This document shows, in pieces, positions 49,772 through 58,331 of a stretch of 64,000 nt of DNA. The position numbers and the translations under genes were made by a program. A model generated the notes under the pieces. The model was not told the origin of the DNA, ran no database searches, and saw only the letters and a program-made list of their open reading frames with translations. The first letter of the stretch is position 1; every line of letters begins with the position of its first letter. Source of the DNA: Amycolatopsis sp. DSM 110486 (GTDB lineage Bacteria; Actinomycetota; Actinomycetes; Mycobacteriales; Pseudonocardiaceae); NCBI RefSeq assembly GCF_019468465.1, contig NZ_CP080519.1:1565001-1629000 (forward strand), written 5' to 3'.

Positions 49772-51163
49772 CTAAAGAAGCTTCCAAGCCCCTGTCAAAG
49801 TCTCGCGGAGGATTTGTTCCATCTCGTCGAATTCCTTCTGACCGCAGATCAGCGGCGGAGACAACTGGATGACTGGCTCAGCGCGGTCGTCGGCACGGCA
49901 GTAAAGGCCTGCTTCGAAGAGGGCGTCGGAGAGGTAGCCTCGCAGGACCCGTTCGGATTCCTCCGACGTGAAGGTTTCCTTCGTGGCCTTGTCCTTCACC
50001 AGCTCGATCCCATAAAAGAACCCCGCACCTCGGACATCACCGACGATCGGGAGATCCAGCAGCCGGTCAAGCGTGGAACGGAAAGCTGATTCCTGAGCAA
50101 GGACATGACCGTAAATGCCCTCACGTTCGATCAGATCCAGGTTGGCCAACGCCACAGCACACGAAACCGGATGGCCACCATAAGTGGAGCCATGCATGAA
50201 CGTCGTCGACCCGGTCTCAAACGGCTCCATCAACCGGTCACTCACGAGCACCGCACCCAGCGGAGCATAACCGGACGTGAGCCCCTTGGCCGTGGTGATG
50301 ATGTCGGGCTGATATCCATACCGCTTGGCCGCGAAGTCATACCCGACCCGGCCGAACGCACAAATCACCTCATCCGAAACCAGCAACACATCATGTCGGT
50401 CACAGATCTCTCGAACCCGCTCGAAGTACCCGGGCGGGGGGACAAAACAACCACCGGTGTTCTGCACCGGCTCGAGGAACACCGCGGCAACCGTATCCGC
50501 ACCTTCGAACTCGATGGCCTGCTCGATCTGATCAGCCGCCCACCGACCATAAGCCTCGTAGTCATCAGCATGCTCAGGAGCACGGTAGAAGTTCGTATTG
50601 GGCACCCGCAACGTACTAGGCACCAACGGTTCGAAGTCCGCCTTCGCACCAGGAATGCCGGTGATCGACAACGCCCCCTGGGAAGTGCCGTGATACGCGA
50701 GCGCGCGGCTGATCACCTTGTGCTTGGTCGGCTTGCCGACGATCTTGAAGTACTGCTTGGCCAGCTTCCAAGCCGTCTCCACGGACTCACCACCGCTGAC
50801 GGTGAAGAAGACCCGGTTCAGATCCCCGGGCGCGGCAGCCGTGAGACGCTCGGCCAACTCGATCGCCGGCGGGTGAGCGTGACCCCACAGCGGGAAGTAC
50901 GCGAGTTGCTTCGTCTGCCGGGCCGCCGCTTCCGCAAGCTCGTCACGGCCGTGACCGACCTGGACGGCAAACAGACCGGCGAGCCCGTCGAGGTAACGCT
51001 TGCCGCGGGAGTCCCAGATGTACGCACCTTCCCCACGCACGATCACGGGGACCTCCGAGGACTCGAAGCCCGAGTGGCGCGTGAAGTGCAGCCAGAGATT
51101 CTCGCGCGCGGACTCGGCCAGGCCGGTCGCGGCGGCGGCGTTGGGTTCGGCGGTGGTGGTCAT
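49772..51163 (-). CDS. Class III (omega) aminotransferase, aspartate-aminotransferase-family annotation
   Basis: 463 residues, PLP-dependent. GGESVETAWKLAKQYFK, the Asp in LLVSDEVICAFGRVG and the Schiff-base lysine in TTAKGLTSGYAPLG are all present. Sequence layout is close to transaminases acting on amines such as putrescine, beta-alanine or taurine with pyruvate or 2-oxoglutarate. Codon use is noticeably lower in GC at both ends than in neighbouring genes, hinting at transfer. Lrp-type sites at 51261-51336 lie upstream, and the Lrp regulator gene follows on the same strand. Confidence 0.9.
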   Translation of the reverse strand: MTTTAEPNAAAATGLAESARENLWLHFTRHSGFESSEVPVIVRGEGAYIWDSRGKRYLDGLAGLFAVQVGHGRDELAEAAARQTKQLAYFPLWGHAHPPAIELAERLTAAAPGDLNRVFFTVSGGESVETAWKLAKQYFKIVGKPTKHKVISRALAYHGTSQGALSITGIPGAKADFEPLVPSTLRVPNTNFYRAPEHADDYEAYGRWAADQIEQAIEFEGADTVAAVFLEPVQNTGGCFVPPPGYFERVREICDRHDVLLVSDEVICAFGRVGYDFAAKRYGYQPDIITTAKGLTSGYAPLGAVLVSDRLMEPFETGSTTFMHGSTYGGHPVSCAVALANLDLIEREGIYGHVLAQESAFRSTLDRLLDLPIVGDVRGAGFFYGIELVKDKATKETFTSEESERVLRGYLSDALFEAGLYCRADDRAEPVIQLSPPLICGQKEFDEMEQILRETLTGAWKLL

Positions 51164-51260
51164 GGCTCCTCGCAAGCGGACCTCGAAGTACCGGGCACGC
51201 ATGGCGGTGCGAACCGGCCGGACCTATTCGTTATCGCACGAGTTGACCATTGGATGCAAG

Positions 51261-51336
51261 CGGATCAGTCGCCAAGAAGACCAATGTCGACTAATTCTAG
51301 GCCACCTACAACGCCAGACCTTCGGATTTAGTCGTC
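51261..51336. promoter_or_regulatory. Three Lrp/AsnC-type half-sites upstream of the aminotransferase
   Basis: CGGATTTAGTCGTC (51323-51336), CGGATCAGTCGCC (51261-51273) and the inverted GTCGACTAA (51286-51294) share a core GRNTYNGTCG. An exact 14-base copy of the first lies at 51913-51926 before the Lrp gene. These are probably binding sites of that regulator. Confidence 0.65.
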
Positions 51337-51341
51337 CGAGA

Positions 51342-51839
51342 TCAGCGAGTGCCCCACTGGTACGACTGCTTGCGCAGCTTCAGGTACACGAGCGTCTCCG
51401 CGGTGCGGACGCCCGGGAGCGTGCGGATGCGGTTGGAGATCAAGTCCAGCAGGGCCTCGTCGTCGGCGCACACGGCTTCGCACAGCACGTCGAAGCGGCC
51501 GGCGCAGAGCACGACGTAGTCGATTTCCGCCATCTCCGCGAGCGCGTCCGCGACGGGCTCGAGCGGGCCGTCCACGGTGATCGCCACCATGGCCTGACGC
51601 AAAAGCCCTACCTGCAAGGGATCCGACACCGCGACGATCTGGATCACCCCGGAATCGGACAGGCGCTGCACGCGCTGGCGCACCGCGGCCTCCGACAGGC
51701 CGACGGCCTTGCCGATCGTCGCGTAGGCGCGGCGGCCGTCCTCCTGAAGCTGAGCGATGATCTTCTTCGAGATGTCGTCGATCACCGGCGGCGCGGGCCG
51801 GGGGTGGTTCGGTTCCTGGCTGGTCACCCCCCGGATCAT
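51342..51839 (-). CDS. Lrp/AsnC-family regulator
   Basis: 165 residues. N-terminal winged helix (IDDISKKIIAQLQEDGRRAY then ATIGKAVGLSEAAVRQRVQR) and the C-terminal RAM ligand domain (VDGPLEPVADALAEMAEIDY, LCAGRFDVLCEAVCADDEAL) are complete. Two cysteines in the RAM domain are unusual. Amino acids usually tune these proteins. It probably controls the aminotransferase downstream and itself; see the repeated 14-mer. Confidence 0.9.
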   Translation of the reverse strand: MIRGVTSQEPNHPRPAPPVIDDISKKIIAQLQEDGRRAYATIGKAVGLSEAAVRQRVQRLSDSGVIQIVAVSDPLQVGLLRQAMVAITVDGPLEPVADALAEMAEIDYVVLCAGRFDVLCEAVCADDEALLDLISNRIRTLPGVRTAETLVYLKLRKQSYQWGTR

Positions 51840-51912
51840 CCCCGACCCGCCCGACGCCCGGCAAGCCAGTGCGTGAGCCGTTTAACGCGACCGTCCACAG
51901 TGCGACAGGCGA

Positions 51913-51926
51913 CGGATTTAGTCGTC
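51913..51926. promoter_or_regulatory. Lrp/AsnC-type site upstream of the Lrp gene
   Basis: CGGATTTAGTCGTC, identical to 51323-51336, 74 bp before the Lrp start. Confidence 0.7.
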
Positions 51927-52005
51927 TTGACGGCGTTGACAACACCGAATCAGTGCTGTTCCATCCGTCGAAACATTGCGCCGCCGACGGAGGGACATCG
52001 CCCCA

Positions 52006-52881
52006 ATGCCCCCTGATCCGGCTCTCGCCGAGTCCACCACGACGGCCGATTACCTCGCCCCGATCGTGCACCTCGACCCCTCGCCGGCCGGCGCCGCGGT
52101 GATGCTGGCGTCGACTGTCATGGGGCTGGCGAACCTGCGCTCCAACGCGTGGATCACCGGCGTGTTCCTCGCCATCGAGCTCATCGCCGTGGTGGTCGTG
52201 TCGGTGCTCGGGTTCGCGCACGCCGACCGCTCGCCCGCGGTGCTGTGGACGCTCGGCATCAGCGCGCTCGTCATCCTCGTCCCCGTCGTCGCCATCACGC
52301 TCGCCGACACCGGCTCCCTGGGCGACGTCGACCTCACCGCCCTGGTCGTGAGCCGGAGCGGCTCGACGCTCGGCACCGTCATCAGCCTCTGCATCGCCGC
52401 CGCGATCGTGAACGCGGTGATCGTGATGGTCATCCAGAACTCGCGCGTGCTCTACGCGTCGGGCCGCGACCGCGCCTGGCCGGACCCGGTGAACCGTGCC
52501 CTGAGCGTGGTCAGCTCCCGCTTCGGCTCGCCGTGGGTCGCGACGCTCGTGGTGGGCCTGTCGGAGGCTGTGCTGTGTTTCGTCCCGGTCGAGACGCTGA
52601 GCGGCGTCACGGGTGTCGCCGTGGTCGCGCTCTACCTGGCCATCGCGATCACCGTGCTCGGCGCCCGCCGCGCTGCCCACCGCGGCCCGCACGTCTGGCG
52701 GATGCCGGGCTGGCCCGTGATCCCGGTGGTCGTGGTGCTGGCACTGGGGTACGTGCTCGTCGAGCAGACCGCGCTGGACCTGGGCATCACGGCCGCTGTG
52801 CTCGTGGTGTCGGGCGTGTACTGGCTTTGCTACCTGCGTCGGCGTTCCGGCCGGTGGCTGGTGACGGTTCCCGGCCACTGA
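52006..52881 (+). pseudogene. Truncated APC-family amino-acid permease
   Basis: About 291 codons read as the second half of an APC permease: GNLRSNAWITGVFLAIELI-like helix (here NLRSNAWITGVF), VVVVSVLGFAHADRSP, then directly AVLWTLGISALVILVPVVAI. In intact transporters about 70 residues, including the loop rich in GYGSA/SEET motifs, lie between those two segments. The first three helices are also missing. VIVMVIQNSRVLYASGRDRA and the last helices are normal. A working APC protein has about 450-480 residues and 12 helices. It is best taken as a decayed gene with an in-frame internal deletion, beside an Lrp and an aminotransferase that could once have shared an operon. Confidence 0.65.
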
Positions 52882-52885
52882 CCCG

Positions 52886-55114
52886 TCAGGTGATCGGGAA
52901 GTTCCGGTTGAAGACGCCGTCCGGGTCCCATTCCGCCTTGAGCGCGCGCAGTTTCGTGAGCACCGGCTCGGGGAACGCGTCGAGGAGGCGTTCGGGGCGG
53001 GTGTCCGTCTCGAAGCTCAGGTACATGCCGTCCAAGTGCGCGCGGAAGCCGTCCCAGTGGCGGTCCATCCTCTCGCGCAACGCGGGGGCGGTAGTAGCCA
53101 GCACGGAGAAGTTCTGCGTGCGGTGCGAGTAGGCCATGGCGTCGGCCGGCTGGTCGTTCACCGCGCCGCCGGCGGAGCGGAACTGGACCATGAGGATGTC
53201 ACCCGAAGCCAGGAGATCGGCGGCGGCGTTCGCGACCGGCGAGGTCACGTGCGTGAGCAGACCGCTGCGGGTGTCGGACAGGCCTTGGCCGTGGTGCGGA
53301 CTGTGGTGGGCCACCATGATCGCCGCGTACGGCACGAGTTGCGCCTGCTGTGCGAGCACCGGGCCGACGTCGAGGAAACGGCTGAAGACCTCCTGTGCGG
53401 CTTCGACGTCGTCGTTGGAGTAGATCAGGGTGATCTGCGCGGTGGGCGCGCCTCGGCGGCGCCCGGGCAGCAGAGCCAGGAAGCTGCTCAGCTCGCGCGG
53501 CGCGTTCTCGACGGTCGTGGCCCAGGCTTCCAGCAGGCCCGCGGTGTCGGTCGCGTCCACGGTGAGGTTGGCGAACGCGACATTGTCCACTTCGTACGCT
53601 TCGAGCTCGAACGCCGTGACCACACCGAAGTTGCCGCCCGCGCCGCGGAGGGCCCAGAACAGGTCCGGGTAGTGGGCGGCATCCACGCGCAGCACCCGAC
53701 CGTCGGCGACCACCAGCTCGGCCGCGACGACGTGGTCGATGGTGAGCCCGTACTTCCGCGCCAGGTACCCGAGACCGCCGGCGGTGGCGAGGCCGCCGAC
53801 CCCGACGTCGCCGTAGTCACCGGAGCTCATCGCGAGGCCTTCACGCGCCAGCACCTGCGCGACGTCGCCCCACCGCGCGCCCGGCTCGAGGCGCACCAAG
53901 CGTTTCGCGCGATCCAGGACCTCGACGGCGTTCATGCGGCCCAGGTCGAGCACGATCCCGCGGTCGAGCGTCGACCGACCACTGATGCCGTGGCCACCGC
54001 TGCGCACGGCCAACGTCAGGTTTTGCCTACGCGCGAAGGCCAGTGTGTCCACCACGTCCTGTGTGGACCGAGCGCGGACCACCAGGCTCGGCGACCCCGT
54101 GCGCACATACGTGTGCCGCACCTGCTCGTACGCGGAATCCCCCGGCTCTACAGCCTTGCCCGCCAACGATGACGGCATCGCGTCGTAGTCCACCCCGTGG
54201 TGCCGCTGAGCCAACGCAGCCGCCGAGCGCACCCCACTGCGTTCCTTCTCCACGGCCTCCCGCACCGCCGGCACGACCTCCTCGCCGAGGATCCGCATCA
54301 CGCGCGGATCGTCACCCCCGAAGAGGAAGCCGGTGATGCCGACGTCGAGGATCAGCGGCAGCAGCTCGTCGACCCACTGTTCGGGCGGCCCCTGCAGAAA
54401 CCCTTGCCGTGTGGGCGAGAAGCCGACGTTCATCACGTTCAGCAGCCGCCGCACCGCCGCCGGGTCGCGCCCGGCTTCGGCGGCGGCGTGGTCGATGCGC
54501 TTGATCGCCTCGGTGAGGCCGGGGTTCCGGAGGTACTCGTAGGTGGGCAGCCAGCCGTCGGCCGCGCGGCCGGTGAGGGCGAGCATGCGTGGCTGGTACG
54601 CGCCGAGCCAGATGCCGATGTCGTGCGCCGGCCGCGGACCGCGCTTGAGGCCCGGGACCTGGTAGTGCTTGCCGTCGTGGCGCAGCGGGCCGGAAGCGCC
54701 GGTGTCCCAGATACCGCGCATGACGTCGATGGCCTCCGTCAGCGCCTCGATCGACTCGCCCGTGCTGCGGCGCTGGCCGGTCATCCGGAACGCGGCGTCG
54801 GCGAACGCACCCGCGCCCAGCCCCAGCTCGAAACGCCCACCGGACAACAAGTCCAACGACGCCGCCGCCTTCGCCAGCACCTGCGGCGGGCGCAGCGGCA
54901 GGTTGGTGACGTTCGCCGCGACCCGCAGCTTCGTCGTCCTCGCCGCGAGCCAGGTCAGCAGCGTTTGCGTGTCGAGGTGGCCGGCGTTGTAGGGGTGGTC
55001 CTGCACGGTCACCAGGTCCAGCCCCGCGCGTTCGGTCTCGATCGCCAGGTCGACGACATGCTCGGGGTGGTGCGCGTCGGGCGTCAGAAAGGTCCCGAAC
55101 AGCAGGTCGTGCAT
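52886..55114 (-). CDS. Fused LLM-class flavin oxidoreductase and BBE-type FAD oxidase
   Basis: 742 residues in two enzymes. Residues 1-300 are a luciferase-like monooxygenase barrel (LLFGTFLTPDAHH, LLSGGRFELGLGAGAFADAA, DIGIWLGAYQPRMLALTG). Residues 335-742 are a berberine-bridge-type oxidase: FAD domain with RSGGHGISGRST, where His375 is the expected covalent 8alpha-histidyl flavin site, GVGGLATAGGLGYLARKYGL, and a BBE tail ending EWDPDGVFNRNF. The second covalent Cys of bicovalent BBEs is replaced (SSGDYGDVG). The fusion suggests two flavin-dependent steps on one substrate, perhaps channelled. MarR-controlled promoter with three 16-bp repeats upstream. Confidence 0.9.
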   Translation of the reverse strand: MHDLLFGTFLTPDAHHPEHVVDLAIETERAGLDLVTVQDHPYNAGHLDTQTLLTWLAARTTKLRVAANVTNLPLRPPQVLAKAAASLDLLSGGRFELGLGAGAFADAAFRMTGQRRSTGESIEALTEAIDVMRGIWDTGASGPLRHDGKHYQVPGLKRGPRPAHDIGIWLGAYQPRMLALTGRAADGWLPTYEYLRNPGLTEAIKRIDHAAAEAGRDPAAVRRLLNVMNVGFSPTRQGFLQGPPEQWVDELLPLILDVGITGFLFGGDDPRVMRILGEEVVPAVREAVEKERSGVRSAAALAQRHHGVDYDAMPSSLAGKAVEPGDSAYEQVRHTYVRTGSPSLVVRARSTQDVVDTLAFARRQNLTLAVRSGGHGISGRSTLDRGIVLDLGRMNAVEVLDRAKRLVRLEPGARWGDVAQVLAREGLAMSSGDYGDVGVGGLATAGGLGYLARKYGLTIDHVVAAELVVADGRVLRVDAAHYPDLFWALRGAGGNFGVVTAFELEAYEVDNVAFANLTVDATDTAGLLEAWATTVENAPRELSSFLALLPGRRRGAPTAQITLIYSNDDVEAAQEVFSRFLDVGPVLAQQAQLVPYAAIMVAHHSPHHGQGLSDTRSGLLTHVTSPVANAAADLLASGDILMVQFRSAGGAVNDQPADAMAYSHRTQNFSVLATTAPALRERMDRHWDGFRAHLDGMYLSFETDTRPERLLDAFPEPVLTKLRALKAEWDPDGVFNRNFPIT

Positions 55115-55140
55115 GGGTTGCCGCCTTCTCGTCTGTGCTG

Positions 55141-55188
55141 CAACTTATCTAACCCACAACTCATCTGTTTGACAACCTATTCCCAGGC
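55141..55188 (-). promoter_or_regulatory. Promoter overlapped by three 16-bp direct repeats
   Basis: Consecutive 16-base units begin at 55141 (CAACTTATCTAACCCA), 55157 (CAACTCATCTGTTTGA) and 55173 (CAACCTATTCCCAGGC), sharing CAACYYATYY. On the minus strand -35 TTGTCA (55170-55175) and -10 TTAGAT (55147-55152) with 17-base spacer lie within them, 33 bp before the start of the fusion gene. They are probably MarR-binding sites. Confidence 0.7.
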
Positions 55189-55220
55189 AAGCGTCAACCA
55201 GGCAAGGAGGGCGAGAAGGA

Positions 55221-55712
55221 TCAGCGCAGAGCTTCGGAGACGGTGCGGCACGAGTCCGCCACCGGGTCTTGCTCGTGGATCAGGCACGCGGCCTGGTAGG
55301 TGAGGTTCTGGAACAACGCACGCTGCTCAGCGGTCAGCCCGCCCAGCACGTCTTCCTCCACGGCGGCGACGCGGCGCTCGGCGTCGGCCAGCGCTTCGCG
55401 GCCCTGGGCCGTGGCGACGATGCGGCGCACCCGGCGGTCTTCCGGCGCGGGCTTGCGTTCGACGAGATCCGCGGCGACGAGCTCGTCGATGAGGTAGGTC
55501 ATCACCGTGCGGTCGATGCCGAGGTGTGCGGCGAGCGCGGCCTGGGTCGGGATGTCGGCGTGGACGACGGCACCCAGGACCTGGAAGCCGCGCGGACCTT
55601 GGGGCAGGCCGGCGAGGACGTGGTCGACCTCGCCGTTCCAGCGGCGCAGCACCGTGCCCAGCGCCCAGCCCAGGTTGCCGGCCGGCCGGTCTTCGGGCCC
55701 GTGTGTCGCCAT
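55221..55712 (-). CDS. MarR-family regulator
   Basis: 163 residues: ALAAHLGIDRTVMTYLIDEL-like recognition helix, VERKPAPEDRRVRRIVATAQ (wing) and ALADAERRVAAVEEDVLGGL. It lies directly upstream of the LLM/BBE fusion, whose promoter carries three tandem repeats, and is probably its repressor. ATG 55712 begins the family fold. Confidence 0.87.
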   Translation of the reverse strand: MATHGPEDRPAGNLGWALGTVLRRWNGEVDHVLAGLPQGPRGFQVLGAVVHADIPTQAALAAHLGIDRTVMTYLIDELVAADLVERKPAPEDRRVRRIVATAQGREALADAERRVAAVEEDVLGGLTAEQRALFQNLTYQAACLIHEQDPVADSCRTVSEALR

Positions 55713-55734
55713 GTTTCGAGATTACCTCTCGCGC

Positions 55735-56802
55735 TCACGCGGCGAGCGCGGCCGGCGTGCCGAGCGACGCGGCGACCCGGGCGACGAACTCGGTGTTGGA
55801 CTTCGTGGTGCGGACCTGGTCGAGGAACTGCTCGGTCGCGCGCTTGGGGTCCTGGCCGGACAGGGCGCGGCGGACCTCGTTCATGACCTGCAGCTCCGCG
55901 GCCGGCACGAGCAGCTCGTCGCGGCGGGTGCCGGAGCCGAAGAGCTCCACGGCGGGGAACACGCGGTTGTCGGCCAGCACGCGGTCGAGCCGCAGCTCGG
56001 AGTTGCCGGTGCTCTTGAGCTCCTCGAAGAACACGGTGTCGGCGAGCGAGCCGGTGCCGACGAGCGCCGTGGCGATGATCGTGAGCGAACCGCCGTCCTC
56101 GATGTTGCGCGCGGCGCCGAGGATCTTCTTCATCGGGTGCAGCGCACTGGCGTCGACACCGCCGGAGAGGACACGGCCCGACGTGCGAGCGGCGAGGTTG
56201 TAGGCGCGGCCGAGGCGGGTGAGCGAATCGAGCAGCAGCACGACGTCGCGGCCGCGTTCCACGAGCCGCTTGGCGCGCTCGACGGCCAGCTCGGCCACGG
56301 CCACGTGCTCGGCCGGCTTGCGGTCGAACGTCGACGCGACCACTTCACCGCGCACCGACCGCTGCATGTCGGTGACCTCCTCGGGCCGCTCGTCGGCGAG
56401 CAGCACCATGAGGTGCACGTCGGGGTGGTTCACGGCCACGGCTTGCGCGATCGCCTGCAGCACCGACGTTTTCCCGGTCCGGGGCGGCGCCACGATCAGC
56501 GCGCGCTGCCCCTTGCCGACGGGCGCGACGAGGTCGAGCACGCGGGTGGTGAGCTGATGGCGGGTGGTTTCGAGGACGAGGCGCTGGTCGGGGTGCACCG
56601 GCGTGAGCCGTTCGAACTCCGGGCGGTTCTGCGCCGGAGGAGCACCGTTGACCGAGACGACCTGCTCGCCCTCTACGACGATCTCGTCGCCGCGCCGCAG
56701 GTTGTGCTTGCGGATCAGTCCAAAGGGGACGGACGGACCGCCCGGCGTGTAGCCGAGGGCGGCGGTCTTGCCCTGGATGTCGAGAATTCCTTGGTATGAC
56801 AT
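55735..56802 (-). CDS. Compact Rho-type transcription terminator, second copy
   Basis: 355 residues. An N-terminal OB-like RNA-binding module (GILDIQGKTAALGYTPGGPS then VPFGLIRKHNLRRGDEIVVE), Walker A APPRTGKTS at 105-112, Walker B VVLLLDSLTRLGRA, Q-loop ALHPMKKILGAARN and the secondary RNA site GTGSLADT are intact. The usual actinobacterial Rho has 600 or more residues, with a long basic N-terminal insert; this one lacks it. Whether it terminates globally or serves a special class of transcripts is unknown. ATG 56802 follows AAGGAG. Confidence 0.87.
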   Translation of the reverse strand: MSYQGILDIQGKTAALGYTPGGPSVPFGLIRKHNLRRGDEIVVEGEQVVSVNGAPPAQNRPEFERLTPVHPDQRLVLETTRHQLTTRVLDLVAPVGKGQRALIVAPPRTGKTSVLQAIAQAVAVNHPDVHLMVLLADERPEEVTDMQRSVRGEVVASTFDRKPAEHVAVAELAVERAKRLVERGRDVVLLLDSLTRLGRAYNLAARTSGRVLSGGVDASALHPMKKILGAARNIEDGGSLTIIATALVGTGSLADTVFFEELKSTGNSELRLDRVLADNRVFPAVELFGSGTRRDELLVPAAELQVMNEVRRALSGQDPKRATEQFLDQVRTTKSNTEFVARVAASLGTPAALAA

Positions 56803-56977
56803 GGTTTTGACTCCTTGAAGGATGGAAAGCGTCTCTCGGTGAGATCGCGAAACGAGCGAACGCCGCATCGAGGCGACGCAGCTTTCGTGAAAGTTGAGAA
56901 CTCCCCCGGGCGGCCGTGCCGGCATCCATGGGGATCGAGGTGAGCATAGCGCAAGGGCGCCGAGGACCACAACACGC

Positions 56978-56983
56978 TATAAT
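56978..56983. promoter_or_regulatory. Consensus TATAAT -10 between rho paralogue and DUF6412 gene
   Basis: TATAAT occurs inside GCTATAATCG, 30 bp before the DUF6412 start, with a weak -35. Such perfect -10 boxes are rare here, so it may indicate strong or sigma-specific expression of the right-hand genes. Confidence 0.6.
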
Positions 56984-57012
56984 CGCGGCGACGGAGAAAC
57001 GGGGACGTCGCC

Positions 57013-57318
57013 ATGTACACGCTGCTGCACCTTGCTTCACCACTGCATCTGGCGTTCCCCGCCGTCCACGTCTTCGACCAAGCCGGCCCGGCCGCGATCC
57101 TCGCGTTCGCCTCCGTGGTGGCCGCGAGCCTGCTCGTGGTCCTGGTCGTCAGCAACGCCAACCGCGGTGAGCTGGCCGCGTGGACCATCCCGGTCCGCGC
57201 CCGCCGCACCGCGCTGAACCAGCGCGCCCGTCGCGCGGCTTTCCTGCGGCTGCGCGATCCCGGCGCCCCCGGCCGAAGCCGGCCCCGCGCACCCGGGTGG
57301 CACTCCCCGGCTGCGTAA
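57013..57318 (+). CDS. DUF6412-like small membrane protein
   Basis: 101 residues. One transmembrane helix (GPAAILAFASVVAASLLVVL, about 25-46) is followed by a basic cytoplasmic tail (RARRTALNQRARRAAFLRLR) and a Pro/Gly-rich end. This matches DUF6412, which in several actinobacteria precedes a second YidC. It probably assists or positions the insertase. Confidence 0.7.
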   Translation: MYTLLHLASPLHLAFPAVHVFDQAGPAAILAFASVVAASLLVVLVVSNANRGELAAWTIPVRARRTALNQRARRAAFLRLRDPGAPGRSRPRAPGWHSPAA

Positions 57319-57399
57319 CCCCTTTCCAGGTCAGTCCGATCAGGACGGTCCGCAGCCGATTCCGCCTGCCCTGAACCGACTTTCCCCTGGAGTGCTGTC

Positions 57400-58071
57400 A
57401 TGCCTGAAATCTTCGACGTGCCCGTCGCCGGCGCGTACCACCTCGTCCACTGGCTCGCCTCGGCGACCGAACCACTCACCGGCTCGTTCGCGGCCGCCGC
57501 CGCGATCGTGCTGTTCACCGTCGCCGTGCGGCTGCTGCTCGTACCGTTCGCCCGGGCAGCGGCTCGCGGTCAGCAGGCCCGCACCGCGTTGGCCCCGGAA
57601 ATCCGCAAACTGCAGGAGAAGCACGGCAAGAACCGCGAAAAGCTCGCCGCGGAGATGGCGAAACTCCAGCAGGAGTCGGGCACGTCGATGTTCGTCGGGT
57701 GCCTGCCGATGCTCGCGCAGCTGCCGTTCTTCTGGGTGATGTACCACCTCTTCAGCACGGCCGTGATCTCCGGCGCACCCAACGCCCTGCTCGGCAGCAC
57801 GTTGTTCGGCATCACCCTCGGCGCCCACGGACTGGCGGCGGCACCGGTCGTGTTCGTGGTGGCCGGCCTGCTCGCCGTGGTGGCGTGGTTCTCGATCCGG
57901 TGGCAGGACCGCCAGCGCGACCTCACCGCTCCCGGCGCTCGGTTCCTGCGCCTCCTGCCTTATGGAACAGTCGCGGTCACCGCTTTTGTTCCCTTGGCCG
58001 CTTCGCTGTACCTGCTGACGACTACGACGTGGACGGTGGTGGAGCGAGCGGTGCTGTATCGGGTGGGCTGA
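57400..58071 (+). CDS. YidC/Oxa1-family membrane insertase, second copy
   Basis: 223 residues with five helices, as in short Gram-positive YidC2-type proteins. The cytoplasmic helical hairpin EIRKLQEKHGKNREKLAAEM then AKLQQESGTSMFVGCLPMLA is diagnostic, followed by LPFFWVMYHLFS. A conserved Arg needed in the groove is likely in TVAVRLLLVPFAR. It inserts small membrane proteins, perhaps alongside a main YidC elsewhere. Starts ATG 57400, 81 bp after the DUF6412 stop. Confidence 0.88.
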   Translation: MPEIFDVPVAGAYHLVHWLASATEPLTGSFAAAAAIVLFTVAVRLLLVPFARAAARGQQARTALAPEIRKLQEKHGKNREKLAAEMAKLQQESGTSMFVGCLPMLAQLPFFWVMYHLFSTAVISGAPNALLGSTLFGITLGAHGLAAAPVVFVVAGLLAVVAWFSIRWQDRQRDLTAPGARFLRLLPYGTVAVTAFVPLAASLYLLTTTTWTVVERAVLYRVG

Positions 58072-58085
58072 ACTCACGACGCCGG

Positions 58086-58117
58086 GGTCCCCTGGTGCGG
58101 GGTCGCATCAGGGGACC
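58086..58117. terminator. Bidirectional hairpin terminator
   Basis: GGTCCCCTG (58086-58094) pairs with CAGGGGACC (58109-58117), extended internally by TGC/GCA. It separates yidC from the convergent DUF397 gene. Confidence 0.75.
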
Positions 58118-58136
58118 TCGGGGTTCGTGGCAGTGC

Positions 58137-58331
58137 TTAGGCAGCCCGTCGAGGGCTGGCCTTAAGGCATCCGAGAAGTGCGGCGAAGCCGGCGGCCGGT
58201 ACTTCGAAGAATCCTCCGTCAGGGTCCTTGCTGTCCCGGATGAGCCGCAGCTCGGCTTCTTCGGCCACCTCGACGCAGTTGTTGGTCTCCCCGCCGGAAT
58301 ACCTACTCTTCCGCCACTTTCGTTCGTCCAT
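58137..58331 (-). CDS. DUF397-family protein
   Basis: 64 residues, a normal DUF397 size: WRKSRYSGGETNNCVEVAE and VRDSKDPDGG-like IRDSKDPDGGFFEVP. These proteins occur next to XRE/DUF5753 regulators throughout actinobacteria, in the style of BldB/AbaA-linked pairs, and are thought to act with them. Its start overlaps the end of the adjoining regulator by 29 bp. Confidence 0.92.
   Translation of the reverse strand: MDERKWRKSRYSGGETNNCVEVAEEAELRLIRDSKDPDGGFFEVPAAGFAALLGCLKASPRRAA

Noticed and set aside
56803..56970. Longer Rho start
   Set aside because: The added residues have no family match, and the strong AAGGAG lies directly before ATG 56802.
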